This document shows positions 17,065 through 25,631 of a stretch of 64,000 nucleotides of DNA, one piece after another. A model generated the notes under the pieces. The model did not search any database and had not been told where the DNA came from. It saw only the letters and a list, made by a program, of their open reading frames with translations. The stretch is from positions 1,240,001 to 1,304,000 of the forward strand of contig NZ_OZ241356.1 in NCBI RefSeq assembly GCF_965200405.1, read 5' to 3'. The first letter of the stretch is position 1. Each line of letters opens with the position of its first letter. Source of the DNA: Glacieibacterium sp965200405. Lineage in GTDB: Bacteria > Pseudomonadota > Alphaproteobacteria > Sphingomonadales > Sphingomonadaceae. Made by a program: the position numbers and the translations under genes.

Positions 17065-18006
17065 GTGTCAGTGATCATGAGCGCCTTCAAAGCCGTTAAT
17101 CGCGCGCTTGCGCCGCTCGGCATCCGGTTGGCCCGCGCGTCGCCTGCCGCAGCATCAGCAACTGCTGCGCCATCGTTGGAGTTTCCCGTCGCTTTTAACC
17201 GTGAACGGCTGCTCAAACTGATGTTATCGCTGGAAATGGACCGTCCGCCGCCCAAGGAACTCCGGGCCTATGGCGAAGCCGACTGCGATAGGTTCATTCA
17301 GACGCTGGGTATGGTGCCTCAAACCTCGGGACGGGCGCTAGAAATCGGCTCGAACCCGTATTTCACGACGATCCTAATGAAGCAGTTTCGCCAATTTGAA
17401 GTGACCATGACCAATTTCTTCTCGGGGCCGGTCGCGCTGATGTCGCAGATGGTCAGCTATTTCGACGCCGCAGCTGAGCGGCGCGTCAGCGAGAAATTCG
17501 AATACTGGAACGTGAACGTCGAAACAGACCGGCTGCCTAGCGAGGACGACGCTTTCGATCTTGTCCTGTTTTGCGAAATTCTCGAGCATATGACCAATGA
17601 CCCGCTGGCTGCGCTGATGGAGATAAAGCGGGTGCTCAAGCCCGGCGGGCAGCTTATCGTCACGACGCCCAACGTTGCACGGATCGAGAACGTCGCGCGG
17701 CTAATCGCCGGCGAGAACCTTTACGATCCTTATTCGGGCTATGGTCCGTATGGTCGCCACAACCGGGAGTACACGGTCGCGGAGCTCGAGCGGCTGATGA
17801 ATCATTGCGGCTTCGAGCGTGAGATCCTGTTTACCGGGAACGTATCGCCACCGGTCCACGACAGTCTACCGGTCGCCGTTGCCGGTGTTGGAGACCGACT
17901 GAGTGCCGGCGACCTAGGCCAGTATATCTTCTCACGCTGGCGCAATGTTGCGGCCACTAGCCCTGGGCGTCCGGAGTGGTTGTACCGGAGCTATTCCGAA
18001 GCCTAG
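17065..18006 (+). CDS. class I SAM-dependent methyltransferase
   Basis: 313 aa from GTG 17065, chosen because GGAGG lies seven bases upstream; GTG 17071 and ATG 17077 are alternatives. Core motifs: RALEIGSNPYF (motif I), DAFDLVLFCEILEHM (motif II with acidic residue), ALMEIKRVLKPGGQLIVTTPN (typical type-11 methyltransferase end). No membrane segment. It is divergent from gmd and closes the polysaccharide locus on the right, so a glycan or lipid-linked sugar acceptor is likely but unproven. Followed by about 270 bp without a recognisable gene before tRNA-Ala. Confidence 0.8.
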   Translation: MSVIMSAFKAVNRALAPLGIRLARASPAAASATAAPSLEFPVAFNRERLLKLMLSLEMDRPPPKELRAYGEADCDRFIQTLGMVPQTSGRALEIGSNPYFTTILMKQFRQFEVTMTNFFSGPVALMSQMVSYFDAAAERRVSEKFEYWNVNVETDRLPSEDDAFDLVLFCEILEHMTNDPLAALMEIKRVLKPGGQLIVTTPNVARIENVARLIAGENLYDPYSGYGPYGRHNREYTVAELERLMNHCGFEREILFTGNVSPPVHDSLPVAVAGVGDRLSAGDLGQYIFSRWRNVAATSPGRPEWLYRSYSEA

Positions 18007-18273
18007 CAGACTTGGCCAGGCGATCAGGTCCACCGGCTGCGGCACTAGCGCGTCCAGTCTAAGCCACCCGACAGGACGAAGAAGTCGGGCTGAAGTTTGT
18101 CAACGGAGAACGCGCCGTTGATAACGATCCCCTTCCGAGGCGTGGTCGGTCGTGTCGTGATAGGTCGAGTACTGTGCTCGTCTCGAACGGGTTCGATGCG
18201 GCCGCAACGATACCGCTGACCGTTTAGCAGATCTGAGCCGGAATTTCTGTTCAGCAAAATTAATACCGAAGGG

Positions 18274-18349
18274 TGGTGGAGCGTAGCGGGATCGAACCGC
18301 TGACCTCTACAATGCCATCGTAGCGCTCTCCCAGCTGAGCTAACGCCCC
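18274..18349 (-). tRNA. tRNA-Ala(GGC)
   Basis: 76 nt cloverleaf on the minus strand: acceptor GGGGCGU pairing with the 3' strand, D arm UAGCUCAGCUGGGAGAGC, anticodon stem CUACG/UGUAG around loop AUGGCAU (anticodon GGC), T arm with GGUUCGAUCC. The 3' CCA is encoded (18274-18276), unlike the two other tRNAs in the window. Closely follows the standard bacterial tRNA-Ala(GGC). Confidence 0.97.
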
Positions 18350-18424
18350 AAGCACCCTTGGCAATTCCCGACCGTGGCCGGGCGGCGGTGACTAGGCCGA
18401 AACCCGGTCCCGCGCAATAGTGAT

Positions 18425-18739
18425 TTAGCGTTCTTCCTCGTCGTCACCGGTAACGACTGCGGCAAGGTCCTCGTCGTCGTCGCCGAGATCGACGTCGGGG
18501 GCCTCGGCATCCTCGGCAGCCTCGATGTCCAGATCGTCGTCGGCGTCACCGTCCTCGGTGGTCTTGGCGACGGGCTTGGCGACCTCGAAGGTCTGCGTCT
18601 GCTTGGACTTGAGAACTGGCTCGGGCATCCAGGTGTTGCCGCAGGCGATGCAGGTCACCGGATCGTCATGGGTCAGGTCGTAGAAGCGCGTATTGCACTT
18701 AGGGCAGGCACGCTTGGTGCCCCATTCAGCTTTGGTCAC
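18425..18739 (-). CDS. TIGR02300 / FYDLN acid domain protein
   Basis: 104 aa from GTG 18739; the longer upstream frame adds no family sequence, and the family starts with a short M-x-K-x-E-x-GTKR segment, here VTKAEWGTKR. The N-terminal zinc ribbon has CPKC and CIAC around the RFYDL core. The C-terminal half is very acidic (runs of D and E). This family of unknown function sits beside aroA in many alphaproteobacteria, as here (divergent, 90 bp apart). Probably cytoplasmic; the acidic tail may be disordered. Confidence 0.88.
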   Translation of the reverse strand: MTKAEWGTKRACPKCNTRFYDLTHDDPVTCIACGNTWMPEPVLKSKQTQTFEVAKPVAKTTEDGDADDDLDIEAAEDAEAPDVDLGDDDEDLAAVVTGDDEEER

Positions 18740-18829
18740 GTTTGTGGAACTCCGGTCGCCGATCGAGCGGCGCTTGAACGCGCGGTGCCTTGCCACAGCG
18801 GGGTGCCGGTGTCAAAGCGCAGCGGGTAA

Positions 18830-20149
18830 ATGGCCACCCTCTCCCTCCAGTGCAATACGCCCCTGACCGGCTCCGTCGTCGTGCCCGGCGACAAGTCGAT
18901 GTCGCACCGCGCGCTGATGCTGGGCAGCCTGGCCGTGGGCGAAACCGTCGTCACCGGCTTGCTGGAAGGCGAGGACGTGCTGGCGACGGCGGCGGCGATG
19001 CGCGCTATGGGCGCCGAAATTGGCCGTGACGATGCCGGGCTGTGGCACATTCACGGCGTTGGCGTCGGTGGACTGCTGCAGCCGCGTGTCGCGTTGGACA
19101 TGGGCAATTCGGGAACCTCGACGCGGTTGCTGATGGGGGTGATCGCCAGCCACCGGATCACCGCGACGTTTATCGGCGATGCCTCGCTGTCGGCCCGGCC
19201 GATGCGTCGCGTGACCGAGCCGCTGTCGACGATGGGAGCGCAATTCACGACGGCACCTGGCGAGCGTCTGCCGTTGACGATGACCGGCTGCTGCCCCGCG
19301 GTGCCGATCCGCTATGTGCTGCCGGTCGCCTCGGCACAGGTGAAGTCGGCGGTCCTGCTGGCCGGGCTGAACGCGCCGGGAATCACCAGCGTCGTCGAGC
19401 GAATCGCCACCCGCGACCACAGCGAGCGGATGCTGCGCGGGTTCGGCGCGACGGTGACGGTCGAGGACAGTCCCGAGGGTCGAATCATCGCGGTGACCGG
19501 CGAAGCCGAGCTGAGGCCGCAGGTGCTGACCGTACCGGGCGACATATCGTCGGCAGCGTTCGTGATCGTCGCCTCGCTGATCGTGCCGGGCAGCGACGTG
19601 ACGATCACCAATGTCGGGGTCAATCCGACCCGCGACGGGTTGCTGCGCGCGCTGATCGCGATGGGCGGGAATATCGAGATATTGAGCCCGCGCACCGTCG
19701 GGGGCGAGCCGGTCGCCGACCTGCGGGTCCGGCACGGCGCCTTGACCGGTATCGAGGTGCCGCCGGAGTGGGCGGCGTCGATGATCGACGAGTATCCGAT
19801 CCTGTTCGTCGCGGCGGCGTTCGCCAGCGGATCGACGACGATGCGCGGGCTGGAGGAACTACGGGTCAAGGAGTCGGACCGCATCGCCGTGATGGCCCAG
19901 GGCCTGGCGGCGTGCGGCGTGAGCGTCGACGAGTTGCCCGACGGGCTGATCGTCCATGGGCGGAGCGGCGATGCGGTAGCGGGCGGTGCGACGATCGCAG
20001 CGATGCTCGACCACCGCATCGCGATGAGCTTCGCGGTGCTGGCGCTGAACGCCACGGCAGCGGTGACCGTCGACGACGCGGCGCCGATCGGCACCAGCTT
20101 CCCCGGTTTCGTGGCGCTATTCCAGCAACTCGGTGCTGTCGCCCGCTGA
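18830..20149 (+). CDS. aroA: 3-phosphoshikimate 1-carboxyvinyltransferase (EPSP synthase)
   Basis: 439 aa. Family blocks in order: VPGDKSMSHRALMLGSLA (N-terminal PEP/shikimate loop), LLEGEDVLATAAAMRAMGA, GNSGTSTRLLMG, GDASLSARPMRRV, SAQVKSAVLLAGLNA, and LRVKESDRIAVMAQGL. It joins PEP to shikimate-3-phosphate in the aromatic amino-acid pathway. The pattern is closer to the class II enzymes of alphaproteobacteria than to E. coli AroA. In many relatives cmk follows directly; here about 2.8 kb of other genes lie between. Its last 33 bases overlap the end of the convergent wecB. Confidence 0.96.
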   Translation: MATLSLQCNTPLTGSVVVPGDKSMSHRALMLGSLAVGETVVTGLLEGEDVLATAAAMRAMGAEIGRDDAGLWHIHGVGVGGLLQPRVALDMGNSGTSTRLLMGVIASHRITATFIGDASLSARPMRRVTEPLSTMGAQFTTAPGERLPLTMTGCCPAVPIRYVLPVASAQVKSAVLLAGLNAPGITSVVERIATRDHSERMLRGFGATVTVEDSPEGRIIAVTGEAELRPQVLTVPGDISSAAFVIVASLIVPGSDVTITNVGVNPTRDGLLRALIAMGGNIEILSPRTVGGEPVADLRVRHGALTGIEVPPEWAASMIDEYPILFVAAAFASGSTTMRGLEELRVKESDRIAVMAQGLAACGVSVDELPDGLIVHGRSGDAVAGGATIAAMLDHRIAMSFAVLALNATAAVTVDDAAPIGTSFPGFVALFQQLGAVAR

Positions 20150-21274
20150 GCCGTAGAGCCGGTCGAGCACGGCGATCATCCGCGGCGTCGCGGAGCCATC
20201 GCCATAGGGCAGCGCCGCTTCCGACATTCGCGCCAGAGCCGTCGCATTGCCGAGCAGGTCGAGAACGGCGGCGACGATGGTGTCCGGGTCGGTGCCGACC
20301 AGCCGGGCATTGCCGCTCGCCAGCCCCTCGTCGCGTTCGGTAATCCGGCGGGTCACCAGAACCGGCACGCCGAGTGCCGGCGCTTCCTCCTGGATGCCGC
20401 CCGAGTCGGTGAGGACGATGACCGCCTGGCGCAGCAGCCAGACAAAGGCCGGATAACCGAGCGGCGGTACCAGGTGGACACCGGGAACGTCGCCAAGGAT
20501 CTGGCGCAGTGGCCCAGAAATCTCGGGACTTGGATGCACCGGCAGCACGATCTGGACGCCGTGGTCGAGGACCAGCCGGCGCGCGGCGGTGGCAATGCCG
20601 ATGATGCCGGCGCCGCGATTCTCACGCCGATGAGCGGTGACAAGCAACAGCGGCCGGCTGGGGTCGATCGGAGGCAGTTCGGCGATCACTCGACGCCGCA
20701 ATCCCGCATCGGCGTCGAGACGTGTTTCGACCAGCTTCAGCGCGTCGATGCCGCTATTGCCGCTGACGTGGATGGTATCGGTGGCGATTCCCTCGCTCAG
20801 CAGTGCGCTGCGCGCTGTCTGCGTCGGGGCGAAGTGCAGGGTAGCGAGTTGCGCGATGGCACGGCGGTGCAGCTCCTCCGGAAAGGGCTCGGCGATGCTG
20901 CCGCTGCGCAGCCCGGCCTCGACATGGACCAGCGGCCGGCGTGCGTAGCCGGCAGCCTGGGCGGCGGCGAAGCTGGTGGCGGTATCGCCCTGCGCCACGA
21001 TCGCGGCGGGAGCGCATGAGTCGATGACCTGCATCAGCGCCGGCAGCGCGGCGGCGACGACATCCGCTGGCGACTGCCGTGGGCGCATCAGGCGAAGGTC
21101 GAACGCCGGCACCAGGCCAAAGTCTTCGAGGACGTCGTCGAGCAGCGCGCCGTGCTGCCCGGTCGCGCAGATCAGCGGGCGAAGACGGCGATGATCAGCC
21201 AGCGCCAACATCAACGGCGCGAGCTTGATCGCCTCCGGCCGCGTGCCGACAACGCAAAGAATCGGTGCCCGCAT
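20117..21274 (-). CDS. wecB: UDP-N-acetylglucosamine 2-epimerase (non-hydrolysing)
   Basis: 385 aa. It starts APILCVVGTRPEAIKLAPLMLAL, the family's N-terminal signature. Further blocks: GDTATSFAAAQAAGY, HVEAGLRSG, VTAHRRENRG, and LTDSGGIQEEAPALGVPVLVTR. Converts UDP-GlcNAc to UDP-ManNAc in the cytoplasm. It could serve the polysaccharide locus about 3 kb to the left, though no ManNAc dehydrogenase (wecC) is seen in the window. Single gene on the minus strand, convergent with aroA (33-bp overlap) and divergent from bfd. Confidence 0.93.
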   Translation of the reverse strand: MRAPILCVVGTRPEAIKLAPLMLALADHRRLRPLICATGQHGALLDDVLEDFGLVPAFDLRLMRPRQSPADVVAAALPALMQVIDSCAPAAIVAQGDTATSFAAAQAAGYARRPLVHVEAGLRSGSIAEPFPEELHRRAIAQLATLHFAPTQTARSALLSEGIATDTIHVSGNSGIDALKLVETRLDADAGLRRRVIAELPPIDPSRPLLLVTAHRRENRGAGIIGIATAARRLVLDHGVQIVLPVHPSPEISGPLRQILGDVPGVHLVPPLGYPAFVWLLRQAVIVLTDSGGIQEEAPALGVPVLVTRRITERDEGLASGNARLVGTDPDTIVAAVLDLLGNATALARMSEAALPYGDGSATPRMIAVLDRLYGSAGDSTELLE

Positions 21275-21334
21275 GCCAGATCATCCCCCGACGCACGTTT
21301 CGCCTCCAAAACGAATATTTACAAGCCGTGATGT

Positions 21335-21349
21335 TGCGAACCACTTGCA
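21335..21349 (+). promoter_or_regulatory. candidate iron-regulator (Fur-type) site upstream of bfd
   Basis: The 15-base stretch TGCGAACCACTTGCA is a partial dyad (TGC-x-A ... T-x-GCA) about 50 bases before the bfd start, in the gap between wecB and bfd. Alphaproteobacterial Fur sites often have TGC...GCA halves. bfd genes are commonly iron-repressed, so the position makes sense. The match is imperfect. Confidence 0.3.
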
Positions 21350-21400
21350 TTACCCTGCGCACATGATAATCAGTCGCAGTCGGTTCGCAGCGAGGTCCAG

Positions 21401-21580
21401 GTGATCGTCTGTTTCTGCAATGCACTGAAGGAAGCTCAGCTTCGCGCCGCGGCGCGAGGCGGTGCCGGGCATCCCGTCGAGGCCTATGCAAGCCTTGGCT
21501 GCAAGCCGCGTTGTGGCCAATGCCTGCCGTTCGCCCGCGAGGTCATGGCCGACGAGGCACGTCTTAGCCAGGCGGCGTGA
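21401..21580 (+). CDS. bfd: bacterioferritin-associated ferredoxin
   Basis: 59 aa, GTG start, ending TGA at 21580; short for the family (about 64). The Cys pattern is that of Bfd: MIVCFCNAL (C4, C6) at the start and LGCKPRCGQC with the C-x2-C pair in the second half, then LPFAREVMADEA. These four Cys would bind a [2Fe-2S] cluster; C34 is extra. Bfd docks on bacterioferritin and passes electrons to release stored iron. The bacterioferritin gene begins 80 bp downstream. Easy to miss because of its size. Confidence 0.9.
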   Translation: MIVCFCNALKEAQLRAAARGGAGHPVEAYASLGCKPRCGQCLPFAREVMADEARLSQAA

Positions 21581-21660
21581 TCCGTTACGCCCAGGCGTTG
21601 CCGGGTTGACGCAACACCCTCTTGCGCCGCAGTTACGGCCGGTAATCGAAAGGTCGGCTA

Positions 21661-22140
21661 ATGCGCGGTGATCCCAAGGTAATCGAGGCGTTGAACGCCG
21701 CATTGTTCAACGAACTGACGGCAATCAATCAATATTTCCTGCACTACCGGCTGCTCGACCATTGGGGTTATGCGCTGCTGGCGAAGCATGAATATGCTGA
21801 ATCCATCGAGGAGATGAAGCACGCGGACAGCCTGATCGCGCGCATCCTGTTTCTCGACGGCCTGCCAAATCTCCAGACGCTCGGCCGTCTGCGCATCGGC
21901 GAAAATGTCCCCGAGTTGCTCGATGCCGACCTGGCGCTCGAGGTCGACGCGCTGGCGCAGCTCCGCGGCGCTGTGGTGCTGTGCGAGTCAGCACGCGATT
22001 TTGTCAGCCGTGACCTGTTCGTGTCGATCCTCGAAGCGGAAGAGGAGCATGTCGACTTCCTCGAGCGTCAGAAAGACATGATCGCCGGCATGGGCCTGCA
22101 GAATTACCTGCAATTGCAGAGCAAGCCGGCAGCCGAATAA
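21661..22140 (+). CDS. bfr: bacterioferritin
   Basis: 159 aa, the normal length. The four-helix ferritin fold is clear: ALFNELTAINQYFLHYRLL, EYAESIEEMKHADSLIARILFLDGLPN, the LDADLALEVDA helix and SILEAEEEHVDFLE. Ferroxidase ligands are present at E18, E51, H54, E94, E127 and H130, and the haem-axial Met52 is kept in EEMKHAD. Cytoplasmic 24-mer iron store with haem between subunits. Pairs with bfd just upstream, so iron storage and release are encoded together. Confidence 0.96.
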   Translation: MRGDPKVIEALNAALFNELTAINQYFLHYRLLDHWGYALLAKHEYAESIEEMKHADSLIARILFLDGLPNLQTLGRLRIGENVPELLDADLALEVDALAQLRGAVVLCESARDFVSRDLFVSILEAEEEHVDFLERQKDMIAGMGLQNYLQLQSKPAAE

Positions 22141-22297
22141 TCATCCTTACCCAGGCGCTAAGAAATACCCTATCGTAGGATAGAATTTCGTTTCTTTTGA
22201 GTAGTTTGGTGTAATTCTTAACGTCTCCCTGCGTAACTCTCACCGGCATCGGGGTGGTGCGAGTGAGTAGCTGGCAACCGCCGGCGCGGGGAGTGTT

Positions 22298-22876
22298 ATG
22301 AGTAAGTATTCAGTTGTTGCGTTGCTGGCGGCCGCATTGTGCGCAGCGCCTGCCTTCTCTGTGCCGTTCTCGATGTCCGGGGACACGACCGGATCCTCAA
22401 CCTTTCACCGGCCGATCGACAATTTTGCCGATGCGCCGACCGATCTTTCCGAAATCGGCACCGAGGTCGCCTACGATGCCATCGAATTCTCGGTGTCCGA
22501 GTCCGGGCAATACGAATTCCTGTCGCTGGCCGGCTTCGATAATTTCCTTGGCCTCTACAGTGGCAGCTTCGATCCTTCGAACGCGCTCGCCAACGCGTTG
22601 ATCTATAACGATGATGGCAGCGAGGGAGTTGGATCTTCGGGCTTTTCCTACGAGATGATCGCCGGGCTGGAATATTTTGCTGTCGTCACCGGCTATGGCA
22701 ACACGGACTTCGGGACCTACGACCTGTCGATCGACGGTCCCGGCTTCATCGCCACGGGTATTGCCGAGGAGGTCGGCGGCAGCGTGCCGGAACCAGCCAG
22801 CTGGGCGCTCATGGTCATGGGTTTCGGCCTTGTCGGCGCCGTAGCGCGGCGAAGGACGCTACCGGTCGCCGGCTGA
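22298..22876 (+). CDS. exported PEPxxWA-CTERM sorting-domain protein
   Basis: 192 aa. N-terminal signal peptide (about 1-22, hydrophobic core VVALLAAALCAAPAFS). The middle is low in Lys and rich in Gly, Asp and Ser, with FSVSESGQYEFLSLAGFDNFLGLYSGSF, resembling pre-peptidase C-terminal/DVUA0089-type beta domains. The C-terminus is VPEPASWALMVMGFGLVGAVARRR: the PEP motif, a membrane helix and an Arg cluster. That tail is the exosortase sorting signal, PEPxxWA subtype, which is common in Sphingomonadales and tied to exopolysaccharide producers. No exosortase gene is in the window. Surface or matrix protein; binding partner unknown. Confidence 0.88.
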   Translation: MSKYSVVALLAAALCAAPAFSVPFSMSGDTTGSSTFHRPIDNFADAPTDLSEIGTEVAYDAIEFSVSESGQYEFLSLAGFDNFLGLYSGSFDPSNALANALIYNDDGSEGVGSSGFSYEMIAGLEYFAVVTGYGNTDFGTYDLSIDGPGFIATGIAEEVGGSVPEPASWALMVMGFGLVGAVARRRTLPVAG

Positions 22877-22951
22877 CGTCCGACCACGCGGCTTGCCGAT
22901 GGGGCGCACGACGGGTTAAGCGGCGCTGATGCCGACACCCTGCCCCATCCG

Positions 22952-23584
22952 ATGATCATCGCCGTTGACGGCCCCGCCGCCAGTGGCAAGGGTACCATCG
23001 CCAGGGCGCTGGCGCGGACCTATGGCCTGCCGCATCTCGACACCGGCAAGCTGTACCGCGCCGTCGGGTTGGCGGTGCGGCTGGGTGGTGGCAACCCGGC
23101 CGACGCGGCGATCGCCGAGCATCACGCCCGTCACCTCGATCCGGCGCTGCTCGACGAGCCCGACCTGATGAGCGCCGACAATGCCGAAAGCGCCTCGATC
23201 GTGTCTGCCCATCCCGGCGTCCGTGCCGCCCTGCTGGAGCGCCAGCGTGCCTTCGCCGGGCAGCCGGGCGGCGCGGTTCTCGACGGGCGCGACATCGGCA
23301 CGGTCATCGCGCCGTTCGCCGACGCCAAGTTGTTCGTCACCGCATCGCCGGCCGAGCGGGCCCGGCGGCGGCACGTCGAGTTGCGCGGCAGCGGCGACCA
23401 CCGCGACTTCGCCCATGTCCTTGCCGACATCGAGGCGCGTGACGACCGCGATTCGCACCGCTCGATCGCGCCGCTGGTACGCGCCGAGGATGCTGCCTTG
23501 CTGGATACCAGCGAATTGGGTATAGACGCCGCCGTTCAACGGGCGATTGCGCTGGTAGCAGCAGCAACGGGCCGGACCGGCTAA
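22952..23584 (+). CDS. cmk: (d)CMP kinase
   Basis: 210 aa. The N-terminus MIIAVDGPAASGKGTIARAL carries the P-loop GPAASGKGT. LPHLDTGKLYRAVGLAV, LDGRDIGTVIAPFADAKLFVTAS and ARRRHVEL are the CMP-binding and LID regions of cytidylate kinase. Phosphorylates CMP and dCMP. It lies upstream of rpsA (140 bp gap), the arrangement usual in proteobacteria. In many relatives aroA is immediately upstream; here a PEP-CTERM gene precedes it. Confidence 0.95.
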   Translation: MIIAVDGPAASGKGTIARALARTYGLPHLDTGKLYRAVGLAVRLGGGNPADAAIAEHHARHLDPALLDEPDLMSADNAESASIVSAHPGVRAALLERQRAFAGQPGGAVLDGRDIGTVIAPFADAKLFVTASPAERARRRHVELRGSGDHRDFAHVLADIEARDDRDSHRSIAPLVRAEDAALLDTSELGIDAAVQRAIALVAAATGRTG

Positions 23585-23724
23585 CCGATTCGCGAAGGCC
23601 TGGGGATCACCCCCGTCGGCGCGAAGCCTTTTTCCTTTGAACTTGGGCGCGTCCGCATGGTGCGGCGCGAACGGCGTGAACGGGCGGCATGGTGCCGGTC
23701 GATCGAACGAGGACGTACAGATTT

Positions 23725-25464
23725 ATGGCAACTGCGGCACAACCGACTCGCGACGATTTCGCGGCGATGCTGGAAAGCTCGCTCGGCAAGAACCAGTCCT
23801 TCGAAGGTCGCGTGGTCAAGGGCCGCGTCACCGCCATCGAAAACGACTTGGCCGTCATCGACGTCGGTTTGAAGTCCGAAGGCCGCGTGCCGCTGCGCGA
23901 ATTCGCTGCCCCGGGCATGAAGGCCGAGATCAACGTCGGCGATGAAGTCGAAGTCTATGTCGACCGCGTCGAGAATTCGCTGGGCGAGGCGATGCTGTCG
24001 CGCGACCGCGCTCGCCGCGAAGCTGCCTGGGACACGCTGGAGACGCAGTACGCCGCCAACGAGCGCGTCGAGGGCGTCATCTTCGGCCGGGTCAAGGGCG
24101 GCTTCACCGTCGACCTGTCCGGCGCCGTCGCCTTCCTGCCGGGTTCGCAGGTCGATATCCGCCCGGTGCGCGATGTCACCCCGCTGATGAACCTGCCGCA
24201 GCCCTTCGTGATCCTGAAGATGGACCGCAAGCGCGGCAACATCGTCGTGTCGCGCCGTTCGATCCTGGAAGAGAGCCGCGCCGAGCAGCGCACCGGCCTG
24301 ATCCAGAGCCTCGCCGAGGGCCAGATCGTCGACGGTACCGTCAAGAACATCACCGACTACGGCGCCTTCGTCGACCTGGGTGGCATCGACGGCCTGCTGC
24401 ATGTCACCGACATGAGCTACAAGCGCGTCGGTCACCCGAGCGAAGTTCTCAACATCGGCGACGTGCTCCGCGTCCAGATCGTCCGCATCAACCGCGAGAC
24501 GCAGCGCATCAGCCTCGGCATGAAGCAGCTCGAGGCCGATCCGTGGACGACGGCGGCCGAGCGCTACCCGGTCGATTCGAAGCACAAGGGGCGCGTCACC
24601 AACATCACGGAATACGGCGCATTCGTCGAACTGGAAGCCGGCATCGAAGGCCTGGTCCATGTTTCCGAAATGTCGTGGGTCAAGAAGAACGTCCACCCCG
24701 GCAAGATCGTCAGCACCAGCCAGGAGGTCGAAGTCATCGTCCTCGAGGTCGACGAGGAGAAGCGTCGCATCTCGCTCGGTCTCAAGCAGGCGCAGCGCAA
24801 TCCTTGGGAAGTGTTCGCCGAACAGTATCCGGTTGGCGCCATCGTCGAGGGTGAAGTCAAGAACACCACCGAGTTCGGGCTCTTTGTGGGCCTCGACGGC
24901 GACGTCGACGGCATGGTCCACATGTCCGACATCGCCTGGGGCCTGACCGGCGAGCAGGCTTTGGCCGCTCACCACAAGGGCGAGCGCGTCCGCGCCGTGG
25001 TCCTCGAGATCGACGTCGAGAAGGAGCGCATCTCGCTTGGCATCAAGCAGCTCGACGAGTCGAAGGTCACCGCACCTACGGCCGGCGCGGCTGGTGGTGC
25101 AGCGGGTGGCGCAAATGGCGAGTATCGTAAGAACCAGATCGTCACCGCGACGGTCATCGAGGCTCGCGATGGTGGTATCGAAGTCCAGGTTGGCGAAGAT
25201 GGCCCGCTGGCATTCATCAAGCGCGGCGATCTTTCGCGCGACCGCGACGAGCAGCGTGCCGAGCGTTTCCAGGTCGGCCAGAAGGTCGATGCGATGGTGA
25301 TCGGCCTCGAGAAGAACAAGAAGCCGATGCTCAGCATCAAGGCGATGCAGATCACCGAGGAGAAGCAGGCCGTGGCGCAGTACGGTTCGTCCGATTCCGG
25401 CGCATCGCTCGGCGACATCCTGGGTGCAGCGCTCAACCGGGCTCGCGACGCCGACAAGAGCTAA
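23725..25464 (+). CDS. rpsA: 30S ribosomal protein S1
   Basis: 579 aa from ATG 23725. Successive S1 (OB-fold) domains are visible, with repeats such as GTVKNITDYGAFVDLGGIDGLLHVTDMS (third), VTNITEYGAFVELEAGIEGLVHVSEMSW (fourth), EVKNTTEFGLFVGLDGDVDGMVHMSDIAW (fifth), plus a more divergent last domain (EVQVGEDGPLAFIKRGDLSRDRDEQRAERF). N-terminal domains bind the ribosome and the later ones bind mRNA. A Gly/Ala-rich linker (about 450-465) precedes the last domain. Codon use is strongly biased to C- and G-ending codons, as for highly expressed genes. Followed by a strong terminator. Confidence 0.97.
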   Translation: MATAAQPTRDDFAAMLESSLGKNQSFEGRVVKGRVTAIENDLAVIDVGLKSEGRVPLREFAAPGMKAEINVGDEVEVYVDRVENSLGEAMLSRDRARREAAWDTLETQYAANERVEGVIFGRVKGGFTVDLSGAVAFLPGSQVDIRPVRDVTPLMNLPQPFVILKMDRKRGNIVVSRRSILEESRAEQRTGLIQSLAEGQIVDGTVKNITDYGAFVDLGGIDGLLHVTDMSYKRVGHPSEVLNIGDVLRVQIVRINRETQRISLGMKQLEADPWTTAAERYPVDSKHKGRVTNITEYGAFVELEAGIEGLVHVSEMSWVKKNVHPGKIVSTSQEVEVIVLEVDEEKRRISLGLKQAQRNPWEVFAEQYPVGAIVEGEVKNTTEFGLFVGLDGDVDGMVHMSDIAWGLTGEQALAAHHKGERVRAVVLEIDVEKERISLGIKQLDESKVTAPTAGAAGGAAGGANGEYRKNQIVTATVIEARDGGIEVQVGEDGPLAFIKRGDLSRDRDEQRAERFQVGQKVDAMVIGLEKNKKPMLSIKAMQITEEKQAVAQYGSSDSGASLGDILGAALNRARDADKS

Positions 25465-25487
25465 CTTTCGTACAGACACGACGGCCG

Positions 25488-25520
25488 CGCCCCGCCAGCA
25501 ATGGTGGGGCGTTGGTTTTT
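25488..25520 (+). terminator. Rho-independent terminator after rpsA
   Basis: A ten-base-pair stem (CGCCCCGCCA pairing with TGGTGGGGCG, including one G-T pair) closes a GCAA tetraloop and is followed by TTGGTTTTT. It starts 23 bases after the rpsA stop. Confidence 0.9.
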
Positions 25521-25551
25521 GTGGGAAGTTCGTTATCCTTATGGTAACGGG

Positions 25552-25579
25552 TTGACCATTCGTTACGGCGGCGTAATCT
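25552..25579 (+). promoter_or_regulatory. sigma70-like promoter upstream of ihfB
   Basis: TTGACC (25552-25557) and TAATCT (25574-25579) are separated by 16 bases, about 50 bases before the ihfB start and after the rpsA terminator. This fits a housekeeping promoter; read from sequence only. Confidence 0.45.
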
Positions 25580-25631
25580 CGTGTTGCCCAACGCACGGCA
25601 ACAAGCGAGGTGGGGATCAAGAGGATGGGTC

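Noticed and set aside
18045..18257. A 70-codon minus-strand frame between the methyltransferase and tRNA-Ala
   Set aside because: No family pattern, no plausible ribosome site. It might be a decayed outer-membrane protein tail, but I cannot support that.
23581..25620. A 679-codon minus-strand frame over rpsA
   Set aside because: Antisense to six S1 domains; composition is Leu/Asp-rich with no recognisable domain.
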